A stretch of 64,000 nucleotides of DNA from Chionoecetes opilio (lineage: Eukaryota; Arthropoda; Malacostraca; Decapoda; Majidae), in NCBI GenBank assembly GCA_016584305.1, contig JACEEZ010021705.1, forward strand, positions 91,361 to 155,360, read 5' to 3'. The notes below the pieces were generated by a model that was not told the DNA's origin, did not search any database, and was given only the letters and a program-made list of their open reading frames with translations. The translations under genes and the position numbers were made by a program. Shown here in pieces: positions 55,887-64,000 of this stretch. The stretch's first letter is position 1. Every line of letters starts with the position of its first letter.

Positions 55887-56395
55887 CATGTAAAAAATAT
55901 ATTAAGCTTTGATACTCGAGGCTAGTAATTTGCATTAAATTGCTATTATAGAACGTTCCATCGTAATGCAGGGCATTCATACAATTATTAGAACAACAAA
56001 AAAGAACTATATTTTTGGTATTCAGATGCGGTGCATCAATATTTATCGCGAAATTGATTTATTGACAATACGAGTCGCGGAGCCAAAACACAGTAGACCA
56101 CCTTTGAGTTAAAAATGCCAGCGACCATGGCATTTATCAAGTTTCAGTTCTCTCGAATTGGCTACTAAGAAAGCTTCTCCATGATTGGTGCGTCAAAATA
56201 GATGGTGGCCTGCCATTGGCCACGCCCATTGCATAGCGTTCATTTTTCAGAAATAATATTGTTTTTCTTTGAACAAAGTGAAATGAACTCCTTAACGGTG
56301 AGCTGCATACGTTCCCTGCACCATTGGAAGGGTGAGTTGTGGGCCTTGTGGCGCCCATCAACCTCAATATATTCAAGCTTCTCTAACTTTCCCCA
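55887..56395. other. Unassigned
   Basis: AT-rich sequence, then two overlapping short frames near 56137-56420 without recognised domains. Confidence 0.4.
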
Positions 56396-56399
56396 GGAT

Positions 56400-56670
56400 A
56401 TTAAGAACATAAGAAAATAAGGAAGCTACAAGAGGCCGTGAGACCTACACGAGGTAGTTCCTGTTACTTAACTCTACCTACATCCATCTCTCTTCCCCAT
56501 CCATGAATTTATCCAGACTCCTTTTAAAGACCCCAATAGACTCCGCATTGACCACCTGACGACCGAGTCCATTCCAATCATTCACCACCCTATTTGTGAA
56601 CCAGTTTCTCCCTATTTCCTTTTTAAATCTATGCTTTTCCAGCTCGAATCCGTTACTGCATTACCTACAT
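56400..56670 (-). pseudogene. LINE C-terminal fragment, second copy
   Basis: Matches 17160-17850 minus the MITE: TAAGAAAATAAGGAAGCTAC, AAGAGGCCGTGAGACC, CTCTACCTACATCC and GTGAACCAGTTTCTCCCTAT. In reverse this encodes the C-terminal end of the LVRPHLDYA-type LINE. It shows the CCTACATC site unoccupied, so the MITE at 17249 inserted later. Confidence 0.82.
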
Positions 56671-57365
56671 TCACCAACCAGAAAACTTCAAATAAATGGG
56701 AGTATCAACCTCGGGCAAGGACGCGGTAACATTTTGTTTAGGACTGTTGCAAGATTTTCAGACAAGTTCTATTTTTTTCCGCTTACTATGTGATGCTTTC
56801 CCTAATGGAGACAGGTTTTTCCTCAAACCTCAAACCTCAAAAAGTGTTTTTTGCAATTCGAAAAAGTGATGACAAATTTCTTAAATTACACTTTTTTGAC
56901 GTTTTGACAGGAAAAAACACTCCATTTGTAAAAGCTTCAAATAATGACCTAATCAAACCATTAGACTAACTTAATCTCACCTAACCCTCTAACTAAACTA
57001 ACCGAACCAGTAAATTTGTACTTTCAACCAGTAATTGAGTACGAGGTTAAAAGTACTCTTTTCCCAGGTATTTTGATGTGTTAACAAAAATGGCCACATT
57101 AAAAATTGTCGGAAATGCCTCATTTTGCAGTTATCCCCCCTCCATAACAAACCTGGGCTGCGTTCAGTAGGGTTCCTCCGCACTATACGTATCATCTCTT
57201 CCCTACTGAACGAGTCACAATACATTTTGCTACCAAGATAGCAGCTGTCAAAATGTATCGCTGTGGCTTTGTTTTTGTTTTTTGAAGAATTTTGTCAGTT
57301 ATCGACGCAGCTGAGATGGATCTCCACTGTAACAAGACAGCTCTCTCTCCTCCTTGGAGGGGAGA
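56671..57365. other. Unassigned, with one dispersed repeat
   Basis: 57020-57130 matches 49500-49620. CAGTAGGGTTCC and GGTAGGGAAGAG-type words face each other near 57166-57205. No gene. Confidence 0.5.
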
Positions 57366-57593
57366 GAGCTGTCTGCTAGTGCTTATAGTGTTGGCCGAAG
57401 CCAGCATCCCGGGAGGCGGGTCACAAACCCCCGGCTAACACCCGGTACCCATTCACTGCTGGGTGGACAGGGGCTCGGGTTTTAAGGAAACGGCCCAACT
57501 GTTTCCTCTCCGCCCGGGGATCGAACCCGGAACTTCTCGGTTGTGAACCGAGCGTGCTACCCCTACACTACGGAGTACCCGGCTATTCTTATT
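57366..57593 (-). mobile_element. tRNA-Val-derived SINE (family S2), copy with head
   Basis: On the minus strand the head, from about 57577, reads CCGTAGTGTAGGGGTAGCAC (box A), then a five-pair anticodon stem CTCGG/CCGAG closing a TTCACAA loop (anticodon CAC, Val), then GGGTTCGATCCCC (box B). The body continues CCCCTGTCCACCCAGCAGTG to GGCTTCGGCCAACACTATAA. The acceptor stem no longer pairs perfectly, so it is a SINE, not a functional tRNA. It is the most complete of the S2 copies here. Confidence 0.88.
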
Positions 57594-57808
57594 CTGGCAG
57601 AATAACTTGTTGATGGCCCTGTATTTGATGCAGCACAAGTTATAGCAGCAGGAAATTAAATATTAAGGAGGCAAGGAGAGGAGAGATATGAGGAAGGCTT
57701 TTTTTTTGGCTTTGTTTTCAATAAAGGTTATTTTGGGGCCAGCTGCAGCCCAGCGGGAAACCCCCTCCTCCAGTCAGTGTTGGGGGGGAAAAAAGGGAAA
57801 GCCCCCCC

Positions 57809-57809
57809 N
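57809..57809. other. Isolated N, probable assembly join
   Basis: Lies between a C run and a T run. From here to the window end homopolymers and frameshifts are abundant. Confidence 0.8.
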
Positions 57810-57839
57810 TTTTTTTTTTTAACCCCCCTCCGGGGGCCC

Positions 57840-58445
57840 CGGCCCCCCTAAACGGATTTGTGCGCAACCACAGTTCCGTATGCTGACCTTGGCCCAGGTC
57901 CGCCTTCGGCTGAGGCAAGGGGACTGGATGGCTCCCTCGTCTCAAGGACGCCTACTGGCATGTCCCCATTCATCCTGGTTCCGGCGTTCCTGGCCTTCAG
58001 GGGGGACGGACACTGGCGTTCACCAGACACCCTTGGGCCTCTCCTCGCTCGGGGGTTTTTTTAACGCGGCTCACCAAGGTGGGGGCTCAGCGGAGGGTGT
58101 CTGGGGGGGTGTTTGCCTTATTATTTGGACGTTTGGCTATGTCCCCCCCCGGTTCAGGAGGAAGGGGTTTCGCATGCGGGACCGATTTTGGCGGTGGGGG
58201 GGGGGGAATGGGTTTCCTATCAACAAGGGAAAGCCTCCCCTTCCCCCTCCCCCCCGCTTAAACTTTGGCGGGGGCATGCAAGGGGACCCCGTTGGGGGCT
58301 GGGGGTCCGCATCTCGGGGTAAATGGGGCCCCAACTTCATCAACCCCTTTTCCGGGCCTCGGTGCCCCGTTTTTTGTAAAGGAGGCTTTGGGGATCCCTT
58401 TTTCGGCTCGCTAAAAATTCGCCGCAGGTCACTCCCTGAAAATAG
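57840..58445 (+). pseudogene. DIRS-like reverse transcriptase, split by a gypsy element
   Basis: Plus frames give LRQGDWMA, LKDAYWHVPIHP (with the motif A Asp) and GFRRFLAF, then a degraded LPYYLDVWL where the catalytic YLDDWL is expected (about 58110-58140). This is the RT of a DIRS/tyrosine-recombinase retroelement. Frameshifts occur every 30-60 bp, often at homopolymers, pointing partly to sequencing errors. The element resumes at about 62640 with RNase H. Confidence 0.82.
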
Positions 58446-58462
58446 TTAGTTGATGATAACTA

Positions 58463-58772
58463 TGTGATTGGCCTACTTCATATACAGGAAACTATTTGAG
58501 GGTTTTGGGGAAAGTTCGTCCTTTACGTAGATTTGGCACCCACCCCGTAGTAGTCAAGGTGGAAAAGGACAGCGGTGTGGATCAGCCCTAAAAACAAGCA
58601 CCAAGCCAGGGGTTTCCCCCAAATATACTGTGATGTATATTATTTTGTTATAAGTTTTATCTTTGTTTTTAAATTTCCCTCTGATACTAAAAATATTTTA
58701 CGGGAATCAAAAGAGTTTTGTGTCAAGTAAAGCCTAAAAAAAGGGGGTCAAGTTTTGGGTTTTGTTATTCCA
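58463..58772 (+). repeat. 5' LTR of the second gypsy element
   Basis: Shares ATTGGCCTACT, TTTACGTAGATTTGGCACCC and TTTTGTGTCAAGTAAAGCCT with 62327-62630. Just inside the element, TTTACTTGACACAAAA (58780-58795) is the inverse of the LTR words TTTTGTGTCAAGTAAA (58721-58736), a potential hairpin over the primer region. Confidence 0.85.
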
Positions 58773-58783
58773 CATAAATTTAC

Positions 58784-59520
58784 TTGACACAAAATAAAAA
58801 TTCTTTGGGCCTGCTCCATCGCGTCGCTACTTCACGGAATGGGCGTTTGCGGGGGGGGCCAAAACGCCTCGACCCGCCCCCACTCTCAGCGGCAGGGCAG
58901 GGGTGGAACACTGGCTACAACTTCGAAAACTTCTTGGAGGCTGTGCCGGGTGAAAATGTGAAAAAGCTCGGGCTCCTCCCCAAACTTTTGTCTCTCCTAA
59001 GTGTAGAAACTATTCTGGTGTACTACCTATATCATGCCAAAACACACTACAGCTCCTACGTGAAACCTACAATTTAATTTTTTCGCAGTCATCCCTTGCT
59101 ACTCGCCGTCAGCCTTGGCGAGAATCTCGACAAATACCTTTTCCCCTTTAAAAGTGTTAAGAAAAGACTGAAAATTTAAGGCTGTGACTGCAACTCAGCA
59201 GTGTGAGGTCCATCGGGGCCGTTCATCAGGGGTCTTGTATCTCCAGAAATCAGCGGGGTTGTTAGAAAACAAAACTCTTGATCAAACAAAATGTTTGCCA
59301 GGCCGAGCTCTCGACCCGCTCAAAAGGTTCAGAGCCCTTGGGTGGGGGTCAGTCATCTCGGCTGTTAAGTGCAGCTTGTAAGATAACGTGTATCTAACCA
59401 GAAACTGCTTCGGTACGGCTGCCACCAACGCAAAGTGTTTTTTTTTGTGGCCTTTCGAGGCTCCACGTTCGAAGGTCCGGCACGGGGAACGGAGTGTCAC
59501 AAGTGTAGAAAAAGGGTCAC
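58784..59520 (+). pseudogene. Gag of the second gypsy element
   Basis: Plus frames include FENFLEAVPGENVKKLGLLP (matrix/capsid region near 58920) and ECHKCRKR (59489-59512), the first half of a zinc knuckle. Frame breaks near 59075 and 59180. Confidence 0.72.
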
Positions 59521-59639
59521 TACGGTAAGTGTGCCGTCCCCTAGTGTCGTGCTTCGTTCCCCCCTTCTGACAGTGTTATGCTGGCTAGTACTCCAGGGGC
59601 CCACTCATGGTGCATTATCCAAAGCGTCGTTAAATTTCA

Positions 59640-59730
59640 ATCAGGGAATGAAAACAAATGGCCTTTTTGACAGTGGCAGTTCAGAAGTTTTATTCACCCG
59701 GAGCTAGTGAAGCGTCACTCATTAAGGTTC
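59640..59730 (+). pseudogene. Aspartic protease of the second gypsy element
   Basis: LFDSGSSEVLF (about 59664-59695) carries the retropepsin DSGS active site. Downstream VDIKVNGRSIKLPKLY (about 59795) is the flap region in another frame. Confidence 0.72.
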
Positions 59731-59899
59731 AACAATCCAAAGTACTGTGATGGGGCTTCTACTTCACTCGCCATCAAATCTGGATTATGTAGAGTTGACA
59801 TAAAAGTGAACGGCCGGAGTATAAAATTACCCAAACTATACTCCCACAACTGTGCGCTGACGAAATCTTGGGCCAAGATTTCCGAGCTACTGAGAATTT

Positions 59900-60830
59900 T
59901 ACGCTGACGTACGGTGGTGACCTCCCTCCCCCCTTGTTATTTGTGGCTCGGCGAAAAAATAGTGCCCCCCGGGGAACTGTTTTGCAAAAAAACGGGCGAC
60001 TGTCATCCAGTCGCATCTAAATCCGACTTTTCTCTTCTGATGAGTGAATTCTAAAAAGGGAAATGAAAAGGCTGTTAATAAGGAGTTTTGAACTAAGTCC
60101 CTCCCTTGGCGTCCCAAAAAGTTGTGTTTTTAAAAAAATAAAATCTCGCAAAAAACCCCAGCTTCGATTACTCAAAACTATTACAATTTCCTTCTTGCGG
60201 GTACCCTTTGCCTCGTATTGATACCGGGAAAAACAAAAATCGCTAGTATCGTGTTTCAGTACGATTGATCTCCCCCAGTGCGTATCATAAATGGCTATTA
60301 AAGATAAAGACAAGCCAATCTCCCTTTGGGGCATCTGTAAAGTATCCCAAATTTACTCGTGTCCCTTTTTGGTGAAAAAAAAGGAGTAGCTTTTTTCCAA
60401 AGACTCATGGATTCTTTTATCAAGAAAGGGCTTGTTGGAACCTCGCGTACTTGGACACGTTACCATTTTGTGGATGCTCAAGAAGAACAGATAATATCTG
60501 AAGAGATTCCTTGAAGCTGCCAGAAAAACTCTTACAATGAAACAAGGTTTTTTTTTTTTTACTAGGGATCCAGCATTCTAGGTTAAAGTGGGGGAGAAGG
60601 GGTGTTCGGCCTGACCCCGGGGAAAATGAACCGCTTCGAAAAACTTCCTTCTTTCCGTGGGGCAAAGAAATCCCCTCCGCCGTTCGCTTTTTCTTTTTGC
60701 TTATATTCAAAGTGGATTACAATTATTCTAGCAAGATTGTCCCTGAGTGCCCACACTTCCTTTTTCCCCTGTTTTTCGGAGGAAGCAAAGGAAGCGTTTT
60801 CAAACCAAGGTGACCCCTAGAATCTTCGGG
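59900..60830 (+). pseudogene. Reverse transcriptase of the second gypsy element
   Basis: The plus strand has CFSTIDLPQC (about 60255-60285, motif A with its Asp), IKDKDKPI, then YLDT at 60448-60459 where YLDD is expected. After this come GSSILG and KPLRE-like thumb words (about 60560-60640) and YSKWI (about 60705). Stops and frameshifts interrupt it in many places. Confidence 0.78.
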
Positions 60831-60939
60831 GGTCAGGCAAACACGATCTTACCATTTAACTTGAAAAAGTGCTTCAAACTCCCTTGCAAGGTCCCCCTTT
60901 TTTCCCCCGGCCCAGTTGCTTTCTTTTCACGAACCTTTT

Positions 60940-61140
60940 CATGGGCCAAGAAGCCCATGCTGCTGTGGGAAAAAAAGGGGGCCCGGCTATCATCGAGACA
61001 GTCCGCCACTGGAGGGATTACTTTTTGGTAAGCATTTCACTATAAAACCGACCACGTCATGAATATATTTTTGATAAGCCGCACCAAAACAAGATTAAAA
61101 ATGACAAAATCTAAGATGGGATGGAATTGTCATGCTATAT
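60940..61140 (+). pseudogene. RNase H end of the second gypsy element
   Basis: Frames read ETVRHWRDYFL, EYIFDKPHQNKIKNDKI and MGWNCHAIF near 60998-61128, matching the late RNase H block preceding integrase in gypsy elements. Frame-broken. Confidence 0.68.
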
Positions 61141-61219
61141 TTTGTATAGTCCCCCCTTTTTCTGAAAAGACTATCCCCTCCGTGTATTTTCCGGTCCTGT
61201 TTGTGGAGCAACTTTTCCA

Positions 61220-62090
61220 TTTACCCCCTTGTCACTGCTTGCCCTTCACGAGCGTTAATCCATCCCGTGTTTTCTCGTTTGCTACATTCGTAAGTCTAAA
61301 AAACTACTTAATCGTTGAAGATGTCCCGGCAAGTTGGGCTCATTTAAAAATATTCAAGTGGAAACCTAATTTTCATCAACCATGGACCCCCCTCGTAAGG
61401 ACTCCCATTTTGAAAGCTTAATTTGACTTTAAAAAGGGCCTCTCCCAAGCACTGATAAGAAACCATATTTTTCTTAATGGTTGTGGTGAGTATTCCCAAA
61501 ATTCCCTTTTTTTATTTCCCTGTTCTAATTTTTAAAACCCCATCAAACTTTTTTCAATTTTCTCTCTCATTATTCTCCAATTTTTGGATGCCACATTATT
61601 TACTCAGACAGGGGGGCAAACATTCTGTAGGGAACACAAGGATTCCCGCCATAAAGGAATCGCTTGCAGCAGGGGCAACAGTTACAAAACCCTCAAAAGG
61701 GAACGGGGCAAGTGGACGGCCCCCAAACGGAAATATATGGAAGGCCATCACAAACTGCTTTGAAGTCTGTGGCTACCCAACACAGTACTGGCAAAATGTG
61801 TTCCTGATGCCTTTTTACTCTTCCTCATTAAATAAATACCCCACCAAAGTTCCCCCCCATGAAAAAACTTTTTAAAATTTTCCGTCGTTCGTCGCAGGAG
61901 CACAGTCCCCCCTCTTGGTTGTGTAAAACCCCGGTCTGTGTACTTAAGCTCATGTTCGAGCGAAAAAAAACTGATCCTTAAGTAAGATGGAAATCCTACA
62001 AGCGAACCCCCCCCCACGCTCATTTCGGTATCCAATGGCAGGGGGGGATCGTATCTCTCGGATTTGCCCCAGCTGGTAGTGAGTCCCCGC
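61220..62090 (+). pseudogene. Integrase of the second gypsy element
   Basis: HHCC remnants (about 61230-61400) are followed by NGNIWKAI and PTQYWQNVF (about 61718-61803), the core region after the catalytic Glu, and by a C-terminal chromatin-tether-like part with LMFERKKTDP near 61949. A large part of the core, including the first two acids, is not readable. Inactive. Confidence 0.75.
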
Positions 62091-62326
62091 CCCGACTCCG
62101 GACACTACAAATGCAGCTCCTGGTTCGAGTTCTCCTAAGCGTTTCTGTGAACTGATGATTTTGGGTTTTGAGGCTTCAAAACCTCCTCAACAACCTAGGC
62201 TGTGAGGGGGTGCCGGTTCTAAAGGGGATCCGAGCTATCAGGCGTCCCCCTACTCTTTTTGAGGCAAAGGTACACGTTTTTTTTGGGAAAGGGGGGAAAA
62301 GTAATGTTTTTTTTGAAAGATAAATT

Positions 62327-62630
62327 TGTATTGGCCTACTGCAATACTAAGGTAAAATATTTTATTTGGGGTTTTGGGAGTTCGTCATTTACGTAGATTT
62401 GGCACCCACCGCGTGTATCAAGGTGGTAAAGGACGGTGTGGATTCCTACAGAAGCAAACAACCAAGCCGGTTGGGGATTCCTCCAAAATTTCTGTGAAAG
62501 TTATTACTTGTGTATAAGTTTTATCTTGTGTGTTAAAATTTTACTCTGTACTGAAAATATTGTTCAGGAATGAAAAAGAGTTTTGTGTCAAGTAAAGCCT
62601 ACAAAAGGGTAAGATTGTTTTTTTATTCCA
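62327..62630 (+). repeat. 3' LTR of the second gypsy element
   Basis: Copy of 58463-58772, beginning TGTATTGGCCTACT and ending TTTATTCCA. It differs mainly by single-base indels. Confidence 0.85.
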
Positions 62631-62639
62631 AATCCTCCC

Positions 62640-63420
62640 CTAAGGGCCCCCTTCGTCTCCCTCGCCTTGTCCGGGGGGGTGAAAACCCCTTCCGGGGCGA
62701 CCAAACCGCACTTGCTCCGGCCCCCTCCCTCCCCGGGCCCCAACACTTGGACAAATGGTTTTTTTTGGGGGGCGTTTTTTTTCCGCGTGGCCGGGGGGTG
62801 CCTCCGCCCCCACGGTCTTCGTGATTTCGGATGCGTCGGACGTCGGTGGGGCTACCAATCCTCCGACGGCCGGCAGGGTTTCGGCGGGTGGTCCGGGGTG
62901 GAGCGCAGACTCCACATCAACATCAAGGACTGTTTGGTTCCTCTTCTCTTCCTCCGATCGAACCCGATCCCAGAGGGGACGGCTCTCTTGCTTCGAGATG
63001 GACAACAGGTCGCGGTCCACTGTCTCGCCCCGCCAAGGGACATCCAATCTGCCCTTCTGTTGCCCCTTTTCCCGAGCAGATCTTCGGCCTGGCGGCCGTT
63101 TCCACCTTCATCCGTCTGCCAGGTTCCTGCCGGGAGTGGAGAATGTGTGGGCCAAACGCCCTGTCTCGCTTCCGGGGCTCGTCGGTGGGTGGCAGCTTCG
63201 CCCGGACGCTTTGCGGCTCTGTCGGCGTGGGGCACTCCGGAGATGGACCTCTTCGCGTCCCGCCCCCTCTGCCCAACTACAGGCCTTTTTGACAAGGGGG
63301 GACCGGACAGCTGCGGAGGCCCCGGGACGCCCTCACGGAAGACGGGAACAGGTGGCGCCATTTTACCTGTTCCGCCTCCCTGCACCAGTGTCCTCCTGAA
63401 GGTATGCAACAAACTGCGTT
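62640..63420 (+). pseudogene. DIRS-like RNase H domain
   Basis: Frames give ISDASDVGGAT (about 62826), GVERRLHINIKDCLVPL (about 62898), RMDNRS-like and ARQGTSN-like words (about 63000-63050), LPGVENVWAK (about 63130) and APEMDLFASR (about 63235). The order is that of the RNase H of DIRS elements, following their RT without an integrase. The longest open piece is 299 codons, but it spans frameshifted parts. Confidence 0.82.
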
Positions 63421-63499
63421 CCTACAGGGGCAAGGTGACCATGGGGCTCCTCTCTGGCCGGCGCAACCGTGTGTTCTCCGAACTGAAGGCCTGGGGGTC

Positions 63500-64000
63500 C
63501 CTCCCCTGTTCCTCTAGGGGCCCTCGCTTTGTTGGAGGAGCTCCGGCCGGCTTCTTTCCACCTTGAAGCTACACGCCTGGAGTTTCTCCGTACCTCTCTC
63601 CGTCGGACGGTCTCGGACGCGGTAGCGGAGGACATGTTGGCGGCACTTCGCCCGTCCTCTACGAGACAATACCCAGTCTCACTGGAAGGCCTTTCAGTCT
63701 TTTCCTCAAACTCAAGGGCCTCCGCGACGTCTCTAAATGGGTTTTGTCCTGGTTTTCCTCCCCTTCCTGGCCCACGACCGTGGAGGGCCCCTCCGCTACT
63801 CTCTCCACTCACCTGGCGGCCCTGGCTGACCCCCTCAAATACGGTTGGGGTTTGGTCCTGGACCGGCGTTCTGTGACCCTGTTGAAGAGGGTTTTGTTTC
63901 CCCCAAAAACCCCCCTCCCCTCGTCCTGGCCCCTTCTGGTCCCGGGAAAAAGGGTTCTCCGGTTCCTGCGGGGGCCCGACCATTTGGGTCAGACGCTGCC
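63500..64000 (+). pseudogene. DIRS-like tyrosine recombinase, N-terminal part, cut by the window end
   Basis: After a spacer, plus frames read LEATRLEFLRTSLRRTVS, RPSSTRQY, then in the next frame QSHWKAFQSFLKLKGLRDVS and HLAALADPLKYGWGLVLDRR. This is the SAM-like DNA-binding half of a DIRS YR recombinase that replaces integrase in these elements. The catalytic R-H-R-Y half would lie beyond 64000. Confidence 0.78.

Larger units (their letters stand above)
58463..62630 (+). mobile_element. Second gypsy LTR retrotransposon, inserted in the DIRS-like element
   Basis: Direct repeats of about 305 bp (58463-58772 and 62327-62630) start TG and end CA. Between them, on the plus strand, lie gag with zinc knuckle, protease, RT, RNase H and integrase fragments in gypsy order, within 4.2 kb. 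No clean target duplication is visible. The DIRS-like reading continues on both sides, which supports insertion. It is a different family from the first gypsy element. Confidence 0.88.

Noticed and set aside
57490..57580. Functional tRNA-Val gene
   Set aside because: The acceptor stem does not pair cleanly and the sequence continues directly into the SINE body shared by other copies.

Overview
This window is repeat-dense eukaryotic DNA. No intact protein-coding gene is supported. The mix of elements suggests an invertebrate, most plausibly a decapod crustacean: tRNA-derived SINEs (one with a recognisable tRNA-Val head), non-LTR elements with an RNase H domain, a LINE of the LVRPHLDYA type, gypsy and DIRS-like retroelements, a hAT with a ZMYM1-like transposase, Tigger/pogo-like MITEs and a THAP-domain fragment. 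The lineage is an inference from repeat types only.

Layout. 1-4030: about 165-bp repeat units, into which a 3.25-kb terminal-inverted-repeat (TIR) element (425-3679) is inserted. It carries one minus-strand gene for a double zinc-motif and coiled-coil protein, interrupted by a single in-frame TAG. 4610-14740: a THAP-domain coding segment broken by two insertions about 30 bp apart, a 7.5-kb gypsy LTR retrotransposon (4659-12136, TSD CTAC) and a 2.3-kb hAT (12167-14431, TSD TGGATCAA). 14960-15770: a composite repeat with an internal minisatellite, then a TG microsatellite. 15882-19241: a large TIR-bounded composite holding a Tc1-like fragment and a LINE 3' portion, itself hit by two hAT MITEs with perfect 8-bp target duplications. 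19250-20372: unassigned, with weak exon candidates.

20374-41410 is a huge imperfect inverted duplication. The left arm (about 20374-29490) reappears reverse-complemented at about 32210-41410, and its outermost 1.7 kb is present a third time at 30590-32210. Each arm holds a pogo-like MITE, a pogo-like element enclosing a LINE 3' end, a TACGGCTTATAAG MITE, a 30-bp tandem array, an RNase H-bearing LINE (endonuclease, RT with YVDD, RNase H) and two SINEs. The left arm begins right beside an isolated N (20373), so an assembly origin has to be considered.

41410-57800: a decayed C2H2 zinc-finger gene, more copies of the CCCATTACC composite repeat, a SINE whose inner 29-bp segment has expanded into a minisatellite of about 22 units, a 26-bp minisatellite, two Tigger-like MITEs with CAGGGAGGTCCCG ends, SINEs and LINE scraps. 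57810-64000, after a second isolated N (57809), is a DIRS-like retroelement split by a gypsy element with about 305-bp LTRs. This last block is full of homopolymer runs and frameshifts, consistent with poorly polished long-read sequence. Almost everything here is mobile DNA in various states of decay, so nested insertion history is the main biological information.
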